NCBI GenBank assembly: GCA_033629205.1
Contig: CM066169.1
Coordinates: 42,457,435-42,521,434 of the forward strand
DNA length: 64,000 nucleotides
DNA from: Lithocarpus polystachyus
Lineage: Eukaryota; Streptophyta; Magnoliopsida; Fagales; Fagaceae
Direction of reading: 5' to 3'
Part shown: piece after piece, positions 35,986-46,356 of the stretch
How positions within the stretch are numbered: position 1 is the first letter of the stretch
Layout of the letters: each line of letters begins with the position of its first letter
Notes under the pieces: model-generated
The model's input: the letters and a program-made list of their open reading frames with translations, nothing else
The model's database searches: none
Told to the model about the DNA's origin: nothing
Program-made: the position numbers and the translations under genes

Positions 35986-36427
35986 TGACAGAGCTTTCCT
36001 ACAAGAATCAAATGAAATCACTTTCAGTGATGAGGACATGGAGATGGGATGCCCTGACCGCAGGAGACCCCTTTACCTGGCCACATCAATAAATCAGATT
36101 CTCATCAAGAGAGCCTTGGTAGATATAGGTGCCTCAGTAAACCTCGTTCCGTTAAGCACTCTGCAAGCGGCGGGAATTTCAGAAAGAAAGATTCAAGGAT
36201 GCCCAATGGAAGTAACTAGGTTCGAGGGAAGCGGCGAAGACACCGTAAGTCATATTCAACTATGGTTAAAGGTAGGCCCCGTAGCCTCTTTAGCCCGGTT
36301 GCACGTAGTAAAAATGGAGGTCTCATACCATGTGCTGTTAGGAAAACCATGGTTGCATAAACACCGATTAGTCCTATCCACCTACCACCAATGTGTGAAA
36401 GAAAGGCTGAATGACAGGATGATATGA
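35986..36427 (+). pseudogene. El3 aspartic protease remnant
   Basis: The frame entering near 35986 reads LYLATSINQILIKRALVDIG and then ASVNLVPLSTLQAAG. This is the retropepsin active-site region of Gypsy polyproteins, with the usual DTG changed to DIG (ACA/ATA). The flap-side motif VLLGKPWLH follows near residue 108 of the open segment. The open stretch ends at 36427. No capsid domain precedes it, so gag has been deleted. Confidence 0.75.
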
Positions 36428-36772
36428 ATAGCAGCAAACCCATCACCATTCGAGCAAACAAAGGCTCATTTGGTAGAAACCATATTCTACGATCAGAGGG
36501 CACCATCTGGGGAAAGTTTAGTGTCGAAGCCACGAGGCACCTTTATTCCTAGGTGGGAGGATATCCGGGACGACCCAGAACCTGATCTGAGAAAGTTGCT
36601 GTCTCAGAAAAGGAAGAGGAAAAAAGCACCTACCACAGAAGCAGATGATGTACCATAATGCATCAAGGTCTAGGGCCCCGACGACAGAATTATATACAAA
36701 TTATAAAGGTGAGCGAGGCCCACAAGTGAAACACAAACAGGCCCCAGACAGGAATGGCAGCACAAAAGCCTA

Positions 36773-38790
36773 GTGTGTTGCATAGTTCAAGAAGGATTGG
36801 AGGAAAAGAATAATGACGAGGGGTTTGCGGCAGAAAAGGATGCTCAAGTCATGGAAGAAGAAAAGCTAGAGGAAGTTAACTTAGGGCACGATTCACAGGA
36901 ACCAAGGCCCATCTCAATCAGTTCCAAGTTGTCAGAAAAAGAGAGATCAAAATTGATAATGCTGTTAAAAGAATACAAAGATGTTTTTGCTTGGGACTAT
37001 AGTGAAATGCCCGAATTGGATCCTAGACTAGTAATGCATACGCTAAATGTGGACTCGGGGGCCAAGCCAGTGGCCCAGCCTGCTAGGGTATTCCATACCA
37101 AGATAGAAGGACAGATAGTCAAAGAAGTACAGAAGTTGCTGGCCGCAGGATTCATCAAGCCCATTCAGCATCCACGCTGGTTGTCCAACATAGTGCTGGT
37201 GAAGAAGAAAAACGGGCAGATAAGATGTTGTGTAGATTTCAGGAGTCTCAACAGCGCTTGCCCAAAAGACGAATTCCCTCTACCAAATATGGATTTACTA
37301 ATAGATTTCGCGACAGGAAGCACCATGTTCTCATTCATGGATGGATTCAGTAGGTATAACCAGATTAGAATGGCGCCAAAGGATGCAGAAAATATTGCCT
37401 TCAGAACACCCTTAGGCAATTTTTACTATACAGTAATGCCATTTGGGTTGAAGAATGCAAGTGTAACTTATCAACGGAAAATGACGGCCATATTCCACGA
37501 CATGATGTACCAGAAATTAGAAGATTATGTGGATGACATAGTGGTGAAATCAAGAAGGCGAGAAGAGCATGTCCCGGTATTAAGGAAGGTGTTTGAAAGG
37601 TGTAGGGCTTTCAAAATAAAGATGAACCCTCTCAAATGTGCATTTGGGGTATCCTCTAGAAAATTTTTGGGTTTTCTGGTCCATAGCAGAGGAATAGATG
37701 TGGACCAAGCCAAAGCCATAGCCATAGCAACCATGAAACCGCCAGCTACAGTTAAAGAATTGAAAAGTTTCCTGAGAAAGGTCTCGTATATCAGAAGATT
37801 CATCCCTGGATTGGCATCCATTACCTCTGCCTTCGGCAAGCTACTCAAGAAAGGGCAAAGCTTTGAATGGGGAAACGCGCAGCAAGCGGCCTTTAAGAGA
37901 CTGTAGCAGATCATGGTGAACCTCCCCACTGTGCAAGCCCCAATTCACAAGGAGCTATTATTGCTGTCCTTAGCCACCAACCAACATGCTGTGGGCGCAC
38001 TGATCGCCCAGGAGGACAAGGACGGTAATGAGTAACCAGTTTACTACATCAGCCATGCCCTGAAAGATGTAGAAACTCGTTACCCGAGGGCGGAAAGGGC
38101 ATGTCTGGCTATTATGTACGCCTCACAAAGGCTATGTCATTATTTCTTGGCCTACGAGGTGTGGCTGATGACTAAATCCCATGCCATCAAATCCTTACTA
38201 CAACAACCAATTCTTTCTGGCAGAATATCCCAGTGGTTGTTACAATTGTCGCAATACGATCTAAAGGTAGGAACATCCAAGGCGGTAAAAAGTCAGGCTA
38301 TAGCAGATCTGTTGGCATAGTTCCCAGGAGAAGAAGAATTCTCGCTGGATGATGGAGTCCTAGGAGAAATAGTCGTGGCAGAAGAAATCGGAGAATAGTG
38401 GGTAATGAAATTCAATGGATCCTCTACCGCCCAATTAGGGGGAGTGGGAGTAATTTTGTACCATGAAGAGAACGAAGCTATGGTACTATCCTGTAAATTA
38501 GAATTTTCGTGCTCAAACAACAGGGCAGAATATGAAGCTTACCTAACTGGGTTAGCCACAGCCCTCAAAATGGGAGTCAAATACTTAAGAGTGATAGGAG
38601 ACTCGAACCTAGTGGTTTGCTAGACCAATGGGAGTTTCTCTTTAAAGGAACCCAGCCTGGCCCTATACAGAGTAATGGCCTAGAAGATGGAGGAGAAGTT
38701 TTCAACCTTTGAGATAGAGCATGCTCCAAGGAACGATAACTAGTTTGCAAATGCGTTAGCTGCATTAGGCTCACAAATAATCTTCTAAGG
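36773..38790 (+). pseudogene. pol: El3 reverse transcriptase and two RNase H domains
   Basis: The 36773-37906 segment holds an intact-looking reverse transcriptase: FAWDYSEMPELDP, VDFRSLNSACPKDEFPLP, FSFMDGFSRYNQI, MPFGLKNA and YVDDIVVKSRR, followed by the connection region. After TAG at 37904-37906 the first RNase H continues (QHAVGALIAQ, YYISHALKDVETRYP) to about 38320. A second, archaeal-type RNase H (MKFNGSSTAQLGGVGV, NNRAEYEAYLTG) spans about 38402-38780. Stops interrupt it near 38034, 38318, 38396, 38621, 38682 and 38741. All sit in one frame and most are TAG where glutamine-type codons are expected, which fits C-to-T decay. Confidence 0.88.
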
Positions 38791-38842
38791 AAACAGCACC
38801 CGGATAGAGGTCAGTAAGAGGAGACAGTCTATCATTGAAGCA

Positions 38843-40459
38843 TTGAAGGAGAGGTTCCAAGAGGAACAGTGTGAAAAGGATTGGCGGAATCCCATAAGGC
38901 AGACCTTAATGAAGGAAGGAAAAGCTACGAAGTTAAAAGTACTAAAAGACTACGCCCTGGTAAAGGGAGAGCTGTATCGCAGGATGCCAGGTGGGGTCCT
39001 GTTTAGATGCGTGGGGCAAAAGGAAGCCCAGAGAAAGTTAAAAGAAGTGCATGATAAGACTTGCAGATCTAGCGGAGAAGTTAATCTCTACCGCAGGCTT
39101 TTATTGGCCGAGTATGGGAAAAGATGCGGATCGAGTCCAAGTCCAATGTGAGGCTTGCCAGCTGGTGGCAGATAGGGAAGAAAGCTATGCAGTGTTTGTC
39201 AGCGAAGACTGGAGAAAGCCATTCACCCAGTACTTTGCAGAAGGGATCCTGCCACAAAAGCACAGTGAGCGATACAAGCTCAAAAGGCTGGCAACACGTT
39301 ACTTTCAACACAACGAGGTCCTTTTCAAAAAAGGGTATAACGGAGACCCACTGCGATGCTTGGGCCCCGATGAAGCGAAAGACATGCTAAAGGAAGTACA
39401 CGCGGGGGAATGTGGGGAACACCAAGGAAGAAGTTATACAGATGCCTGCCACAGATGGGTTACTACTGGTCTGCCATGAAGAAAGACAAGGCAGAATTCG
39501 TAAAAAGGTGTCATGGTTGTCAAGTACAAGCCAACTTAATTCACACCCATCCGTAGAACTTGCATAGCATGGTTACCCCATGGCCCTCCCACACTTGGGG
39601 GCTTGATCTGGTGGGACCAATCAACTCATCATCACGTGGCTACATATGGATCTTAATGGCTACAGAATATTTCATGAAGTGGGCTGAGGCAGTGCCACTC
39701 CGCAAAGCCACGGGAGGAGCAGTGGCAAACTTCATCAAGAAGAACATAATTGTGAGGTTTGGAGTACCCTACAGAATCATTAGCGACAACGGTACACCTT
39801 TTGTCAACAGTGATGTAAGGAGAATGCTAGAGTTTTATCAAGTTAAGCACCACCGCTCAGCGCCCTACTATCCTCAAGAAAATGGGAAAGCAGAAGCAAC
39901 GAACAAGATCCTCATAAAGATCATCAGTAAAATGAGTCAAGAATACACAGGTGGATGGGCAATGCACCTGCCGGATGCTCTTTGGGCTTATTGAAATTCA
40001 TGGAAGTCAGCCACCGGGTTTTCACCTTTTTCTCTAGTCTATAGGACAGAAGTAATGAGCCCAATGGAAATAAGGACTCCATCATTAAGAGTTATGGAAA
40101 TGCGGGAGAAGTAGAAAGAAAGGGGAGTCTTTACGGCAGAAAGGTATGAAGACTTGGAGGGGCTTGATGAAAGGAGAGAAGAAGTCCAAGAACGTAGCTG
40201 TAGATACAGACAAAAAATGACGGAGGCCTATGGTAGGATGACCAAAGAGAGAGTATTCGCAGAAGGGCAGCTCGTGTTGAAAGTGGCAGACTATGTCAGG
40301 CGAGGCATGGCAGGACCATTTAAGTTTGCACTGAAATGGGAAAGGCTCCTTGTGATAAGGGAGGCGCATTCAAGTGGATATTACCGTTTAACTTAGATGG
40401 ATGGCAAAGACTTGAATGATCCTATCAATGAGAAGTGGTTGAAACGTTATTACGCTTAA
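38843..40459 (+). pseudogene. El3 integrase with duplicated N-terminal zinc module
   Basis: Two successive modules share the pattern DWR.P..., LKxLA..Y, RC.G..EA...LKEVH, G.YW..M.KD and C..CQ. Module 1 spans about 38879-39165 and module 2 about 39206-39525. Module 1 has lost its second zinc histidine (VHDKTCRSSG against VHAGECGEHQ). The catalytic core (39560-39994) shows GLDLVGP, SDNGTPF and ENGKAEATN, a D,D(35)E spacing. The frame slips near 39105 and back near 39430. TGA interrupts the core end at about 39992. The tail continues to about 40459 (EKWLKRYY-like). The doubled zinc module is not present in El2. Confidence 0.82.
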
Positions 40460-40788
40460 GGGCAGAAGCCATGTAGTCACCCTTTCTTTGTTCCTCTATG
40501 TTTTGTTTTTTTTTTTTTGTTTTTTGTTTCCTTCAAGTGACTATGTCACAAGACATGATTGTAACATGCTTTCACGTAATGAAAAGAAATATGAAACATT
40601 ACAAAAGGCATACCACGTCATAGTAATAGATGAAAGTAGTAGCAAAGTGTAGTGTCATAATTACAAACCCAAATTATGGTAGTCTCATAAACTTTTTTTT
40701 TTTTTTTTAAAAAGGGAGAAGAAAAGAAGAAGGAAGAGGTGAAGTCTAGTAGGAAATACAAAAACAGGCAAACGAAAAGACAAGTGAA

Positions 40789-43700
40789 CTAAGAGGAAAC
40801 TACGTCATCAACAAAGCCCAAAGATGAGTGACTGATCTCCAAATCAGCAGGACTCACCAATGCTCGAAAGAAGACGCTCACGACGAGCCTCCAAGTCTGC
40901 ACCTCCTTCTTCAGAACCTCAATCCGTGTGTCAATGGCATCGATAGCATGTTGAACTCTCCTCGTGAAAAGGGCTTGGGCAATCTCGTGGAGGTGATCCA
41001 GAATAAACTCTACGGCGAAGCCAACACTTACAAGCTCTTGAACTACAGCTCTCCATCGAAGAATCCTCTCAAAAGAGATAGTGTCAACAAAGTTATGCTT
41101 GATATCATTCATTACGCTCCCGAGCATTTTCAGGAAATACTCTCTAGCAGAATGGCCCAGACGGAATCCTTGCATAAAGTCACCGCAGCTGCTATAGATC
41201 GCCTCTAGATGAGAAACACAATCCTCAGGGACCTTGAAGCTGTGGAAATCCAAGTAAGGAGGGCTAGAACCCCAGAAATCTGCAGGACCAAGATCATTAA
41301 CCTCAAGCTGATCGAAGCGGGTAAAAAAGGCCGCAGCCTCACTCACTGGGTCTGTAACCGCGGCAGAACTTGTAAGGTTGAAATTTATCAACCATTTTGT
41401 TGGCTTTATTTCATGCCAATTTACTTGTATTTCAGCACTTAGAAACCCTGTATTTAGATAGGGATCATGTAAGGATAGTGTGTGAGAAAGTGTGAAGAAA
41501 TGTTCAAGACTGTGCAGCAGAACATGGACTCATGACTGGATCTCGCTGGTGTCTCGCGACTGGCAAGCCGCCAAATGTTGCACACGAGTGAAGCGTGCAG
41601 AGTGGAACTCGCGACTAGAGCTCGCAGGTAGCTCGTGACTAGCAAGCCGCCAGATGTTGCACACGAGTGAAGCGTGCAGAGTGGAACTCGCGACTAGACC
41701 TCGCAGGTAGCTCGCGACTGGCAAGCTGCCAGAAGCTGAATCGTCGTGCCAGTTGTTGCACTACAGGACAAAAATTCCAGTCTTGCAGTTTAGTTAATTC
41801 GCGGCTTAAACTCGCGACTTAGTCAAGCCGCGAGGCCAAGCTGCCAGCCAACTCTGTTTTGAAAAAACTGACTCTTCGCATTCCAGATACCTACTAGTAT
41901 AAATACCCCTTATACCCACGAAATGTAGAGAGCTTCGAGAGAGAATTTTGAGAGAGAAACCCTAGAGAAAAACAAGATTGACTCGTCCACAATCTTTACC
42001 TTATGACTCTTCAAATTCCTCTACTCTCACCCTCTCCATTGTTAGATCGTTGAGAGGTTCATTACCCAAGACCTTTTCTCACCACACCTACATCTGTGAG
42101 AAGGTTATTTGGTGCTTTGGGAAGCAATTAGGAAGGAACTAATTCATATTGGTTGATGCTATGGACTAGTAGCGGGATCTGGGAAGCTAAAGAAGAAATA
42201 GGTTCGGCGTAACCTCGTTGGAGCAAGAAGCTTAGAGGGCTTAGGTACACTGGGTAGATTAGGCTTGAAGGGTCTATTGCTGTCCTTGTATCCCAACTAC
42301 ATTCTTTAGTGGATCATTTGACCGCTTGGAGAGCGACGGAGAGGTTTTACGCCAAAGGCTTCGGTTTCCTCTTTGATAACACATCGTGTGTTGTCCTTGT
42401 ATTTGCATCTCTCTTCCCTTTATCTTTGTCATTTAATTTCTGTTATGGATGTGATTTTATTTGACTTAGATTGTTTATTAATTCAGTTTTAAGCTTTTGT
42501 TCATTTTTCGCACGTTCATCATTTGATATAAAGTTTGAATTGAAAATTTGTAATTTGGGGGTTTAAACGTTCATAGTGTTTTATATGCTATTTGAACTTT
42601 CAGAACTGCTGTACAACTCAAACTAGGAAGGGGCGGTAGGAAATGGGCCCGTCGAGAAGAAAAAAAAAGAGGATGTAAGGAACCATGAGCCAAAAAGAAT
42701 GAATTCATACATAAAAGAAAAGAGAGAGGGTGGAAAGAAGCAAATCAGGACTTGTGAAAGTAGGGACTATGAAGGCAACAAGAACGGGTGCAACAGGTTC
42801 GGCAAGAGGAATGGCTGTGGACACATCTGCTGCAACTCCTAGCTCCTTGGAGGTTTCTGCAAGAATGAATGTGCAAAGTAAAAGGGTAACACCCGAACGG
42901 ATACATGAACAAAAAAAAAAAAAAGGGGGGGGGGGGGGGGAAGAAAGGAGACTTAACAAGATAAGGAAATACGTACCCATAGATTCAACCATGCGCTCAG
43001 CACCTTCATCCTCCTCCTCAGAGTCAAAAATCATTTTTTTCACGGTAGGTTCATCATCAAGATCCTCGAGAACATCCTCGGAGCCCTCAGAAGACAAGTC
43101 TACATCAGGCCCCCGTGTAGCCGAGCCTGGAATGGAGGAGAGAGTAACTACCAAGGAGGAACCGTCCTTCACCGCTTGAGAGAGAGTCAGTTTAGGATCA
43201 CTTGTAGAAATAATAAGGGGGGTGGCAGGAGAAACGGCCTCAGCCTGAGGAACAGCGGAAGGAATGGCTCCTTTTTGGGGGGTAAGCGTCTCGATAGGAA
43301 TAGGAACAGTCTCCCCAACCCTCTCCAGATGAGTACCCTCGCCTATGGATACCGGCTCAATAGGAGGAGTAGGGACCTCAGCAGGGATTCTCGGTGCAGC
43401 GGTAGGAGGAGCGGGCATCGCGAGTATTACACCAGTCCCACCAAAGAGACCTCCCATAGGTGTCCCCATGGAGGCAGAAAGTTCCTCAGCTGTGGGATGG
43501 TATACAGAGAGAGGCTTGGGTTCGTCCTAAAAAACAAAAACAAAAATACGGAAAACAAATGAGTCCGTAACCGGTAGTGATGCTGAAACAAAGACAAACA
43601 GACAACGATGTATGGCGGAAGAGATATGGGCAAAAGAAAGGGAAAGAGAAGGAGGAGACATACTTCGGACTCAGGCTCATCAAATGGTATGGGATGAGTA

Positions 43701-45884
43701 GCAGATGTATCTTCCTTATACTTGGACTGCAAAGGGAACAGAAGACAAAGACAAGGAGATGGATCAACAAGTGTATAAAGGCTAGCCATAGAAAGGTAAA
43801 GACAAAGAAGGAAAGACAAAGTTAAAGGCGACACCCGCCACTCAGTGGTGGTAGGTGCAGAGGGAGGGAAGGACTTCCTCTTACTACCTCTTGTCCTGCT
43901 GGAAGGAAGGGCACCAGTGGATGGCTGCGGAGCGGTGGACTTGGACTTACTAACAGTAGGACGCACGCTAGAAGATACAGTACCCGAATAAGCTTCAGAA
44001 AAATCACCACCTTTTTTAACAAACTTGGGTTTAGTAGAACCCTTTTTAGGCACCGAAATGTTCGTCACTTTCACTTTCTTCTCCCAACTTGGAGGATAGT
44101 CACCGGTGTGCCAGAACCAACCTTTTTTCTCCTCATCCCACTCGAAGATGGCAGACCGATTTTGTTTCCTAGCATAGGCCAACGCAGACTTGGAGGGCAA
44201 AAACAACCGGGGATTAACTGAAATGACTGCACTAAGTTCGTCAGGAGGGATAAGGGAGAAACCACGACTGCCCACCAATTCTTGCTCAAACGAAGTCATC
44301 ACGGCCTACCAATATCCATGCTTGGCAGGAGTGCAAATGCCTTTTCTCAGTGATCTTGGAACGGTGACTGCGGTAAAACGCTAACTCTAAAATGCAAAGG
44401 CAATATACCTCGGGAACATCCGGAAAGATGTAGGAGACTCCATGAGAAAAGAGAGATCGTCGGGAATGTCTTGATCTAACCCAAATTGCCTTCTTACCCG
44501 GTTGGCAGGATAATGTATGAACCTAAGGCCTTCATCAACTAGATAGGGCAACCACCCAGCTTTGGTGGCTGCCAAATAAGTAACCCCTATCTCATAAAAA
44601 TCGGTCAAGGGAGTGGTGGTTCTAGCGGTGTTGACAAATAGGCCGATGACAGAGTCAATGCATGTATAACCCGCACCTAAATTCCTGTAAGCTCTCCAGG
44701 AGAACCCAACTTCTTTGTCAAAGAATTCAACGACGAAATGAGCGATGACCTTGAAATCGGCCCAACGGAAAGCTAGAGGAAAATCAAACTCGAATCTGCC
44801 ACAAAAATCGGTAATAACTTGCGGACAAGACTGATACTTTCTTTAGCAAAGCATATTGGCCTGCATTTCGCCAGGTGCTTTGCACAACGTTCATATAACA
44901 AGTGCTGCAAAATAGTGCTATGAACAGAGGAGGTGACTATATGGCAGGAACTTGCTTGACTCTCGTCACTCTGCAGGATGTCTAATTGAACATACAAGTG
45001 TCCCAATAGGAGCCAGTGGCAAACTTACCCCGGCTAATATTTTGATAGCTAATCGAAAGTATAAAGGCTTTACGGCGTAGTAAGGATGGAAGGCGAAGAT
45101 GAACTTACACAACCAAAAGGCGATAAAAGCCGCACGGTGAGAAGCGGTGGAAATCTTGGCAGTAGAACTGACCCAAAATGATAACTTCGCATTACCACTC
45201 ATCCTCTTCTTTAGTTTGGCCTCAATGGCCTGGAGAAAGCTCCAAGGCTCCAGGGTCAACGTCGCCAAGGATGGGTAAGAGCAACTGATTGGCTACATCT
45301 TCCAAAGTTACAGTGACCTTACCGCAGGAAAAGAAGAAAGTGTGAGTGGTGGTGTGTCATATACGGACCAAGTGATGGAGGTTGAAGAGGTCCCTAAAGT
45401 TGGATAAACAGTGAGAGGAAACAATGGCCTTCAATACGCTGGCCTGCTAGAGCAATCCCATGAAGCCCGTGTCCGATAACTCTAGGTTTACCCATTCTCT
45501 CTAACCCAAAGCAGTACCTGACCCAAATTCAAAATGAATAGGCACAGGGAGCGAAATGCCTTGGTGGATGATGAGATTAGAGATCGAGGAGGCTAACGGA
45601 GCCCAAGAAGTGTTTGTGTTTTGTCGACAAAGAGCGAGCCACACGCGGCCCGGCGGCGATGGCGTATAATCACCAGGAATCTTTGGGAAGTGAGGATGGG
45701 TGTCATACCAAGGATCAATGAGAGGGGCGCATTCACTATCCGGATCGCGCTGCGTCTCTTCCTCATCAAAGTGGTCCTATTCAGAATAAATGGCCTCTTC
45801 GTCTATATCACGAACGGCGGGAGGATCAGAGACAACTTCTGTTCCCTTACGGCGGGAGGGGCCTTGGCTCTTCGCTGGTGTCAT
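40789..45884 (-). pseudogene. El3 antisense accessory gene with plant mobile domain (PMD/aminotransferase-like)
   Basis: On the strand opposite pol, ATG 45884 starts MTPAKSQGPSRR, an acidic leader, then PWYDTHPHFPKIPGDY. The mobile-domain body follows between about 45370 and 44390: TFFFSCGKVTVTLEDVANQL, PILGDVDPGALE, AFIAFWLCKFIF, GHLYVQLDILQSDESQASS and RFIHYPANRVRRQFGLDQD. Later segments are a linker (44302-43860, EWDEEKKGWFWHTGDYPP), a Ser/Pro/Glu-rich stretch (43500-42960) and a C-terminal helical part (41370-40789, RWRAVVQELVSVGF), separated by probable GT..AG introns. Stops (for example in the leader at about codon 36) and a frame shift break it, and a solo LTR sits in the last intron/exon edge. 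PMD genes inside Gypsy elements are known in plants. The role here is unknown. Confidence 0.72.
41371..42602. mobile_element. Solo LTR nested in El3
   Basis: A 1232-bp unit starts TGTAAGGTTGAAATTT and ends TGAACTTTCA. It is flanked by a perfect GAACT duplication (41366-41370 and 42603-42607). A TATA box TATAAATA lies at 41898-41905, followed by a leader with GAGAGAGAATTTTGAGAGAGAAACC. About 79-bp tandem units (GCAAGCCGCCARATGTTGCACACG) repeat at about 41527-41750. No internal retrotransposon sequence remains, as expected after LTR-LTR recombination. Family (Copia or Gypsy) cannot be told from the LTR alone. Confidence 0.85.
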
Positions 45885-46172
45885 GGCGCGGGGTTTTGAT
45901 TAGAATAAAATGAAGGGGAGTGTCTTAGGAGAAGAAAACGGTGGAGAAAAGGAAGCAGGGATAATGTTTGTGTTGAAAGGAGAAAGAGCACTTGTAGAAG
46001 GATTGCGAAGGGATTTGTCCTTAAATATCAGCGTCATTAATACCGGTGTGAAGGGATGCGATGGGTTAGCCATCGAAAGAAGGACGAAATTAATGAAGCG
46101 GCGGCTGCGTATCAAGATAACTGCTAAATTGGGGAATTCGAAGAGACAGCATTGTTCGCGACAGAAAGAAAA

Positions 46173-46180
<8 letters not shown>

Positions 46181-46209
<29 letters not shown>
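46181..46209 (-). promoter_or_regulatory. (TA)n tract, candidate antisense promoter in El3
   Basis: A 29-base AT repeat lies about 300 bp upstream of the accessory ATG at 45884. This is the same relation as in El1 and El2. An A13 run precedes it on the plus strand. Confidence 0.45.
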
Positions 46210-46213
<4 letters not shown>

Positions 46214-46342
46214 CCTATAAGAACATATGTATAAGTTGGGGACCACCATTTGAAAAAGCCCGCGAAGAAAAAGAAGGTGGAAAGACAGAAAGGGCAAAGA
46301 AGTCTTTTCATTCATATATGAACCGCAGGCACGCTTCATATG

Positions 46343-46356
46343 TTTAGGGGGCTAAA
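46343..46356 (+). other. El3 polypurine tract
   Basis: TTTAGGGGGCTAAA directly precedes the 3' LTR start TGTTGAAG. Its position and purine core fit the plus-strand primer. Confidence 0.65.
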
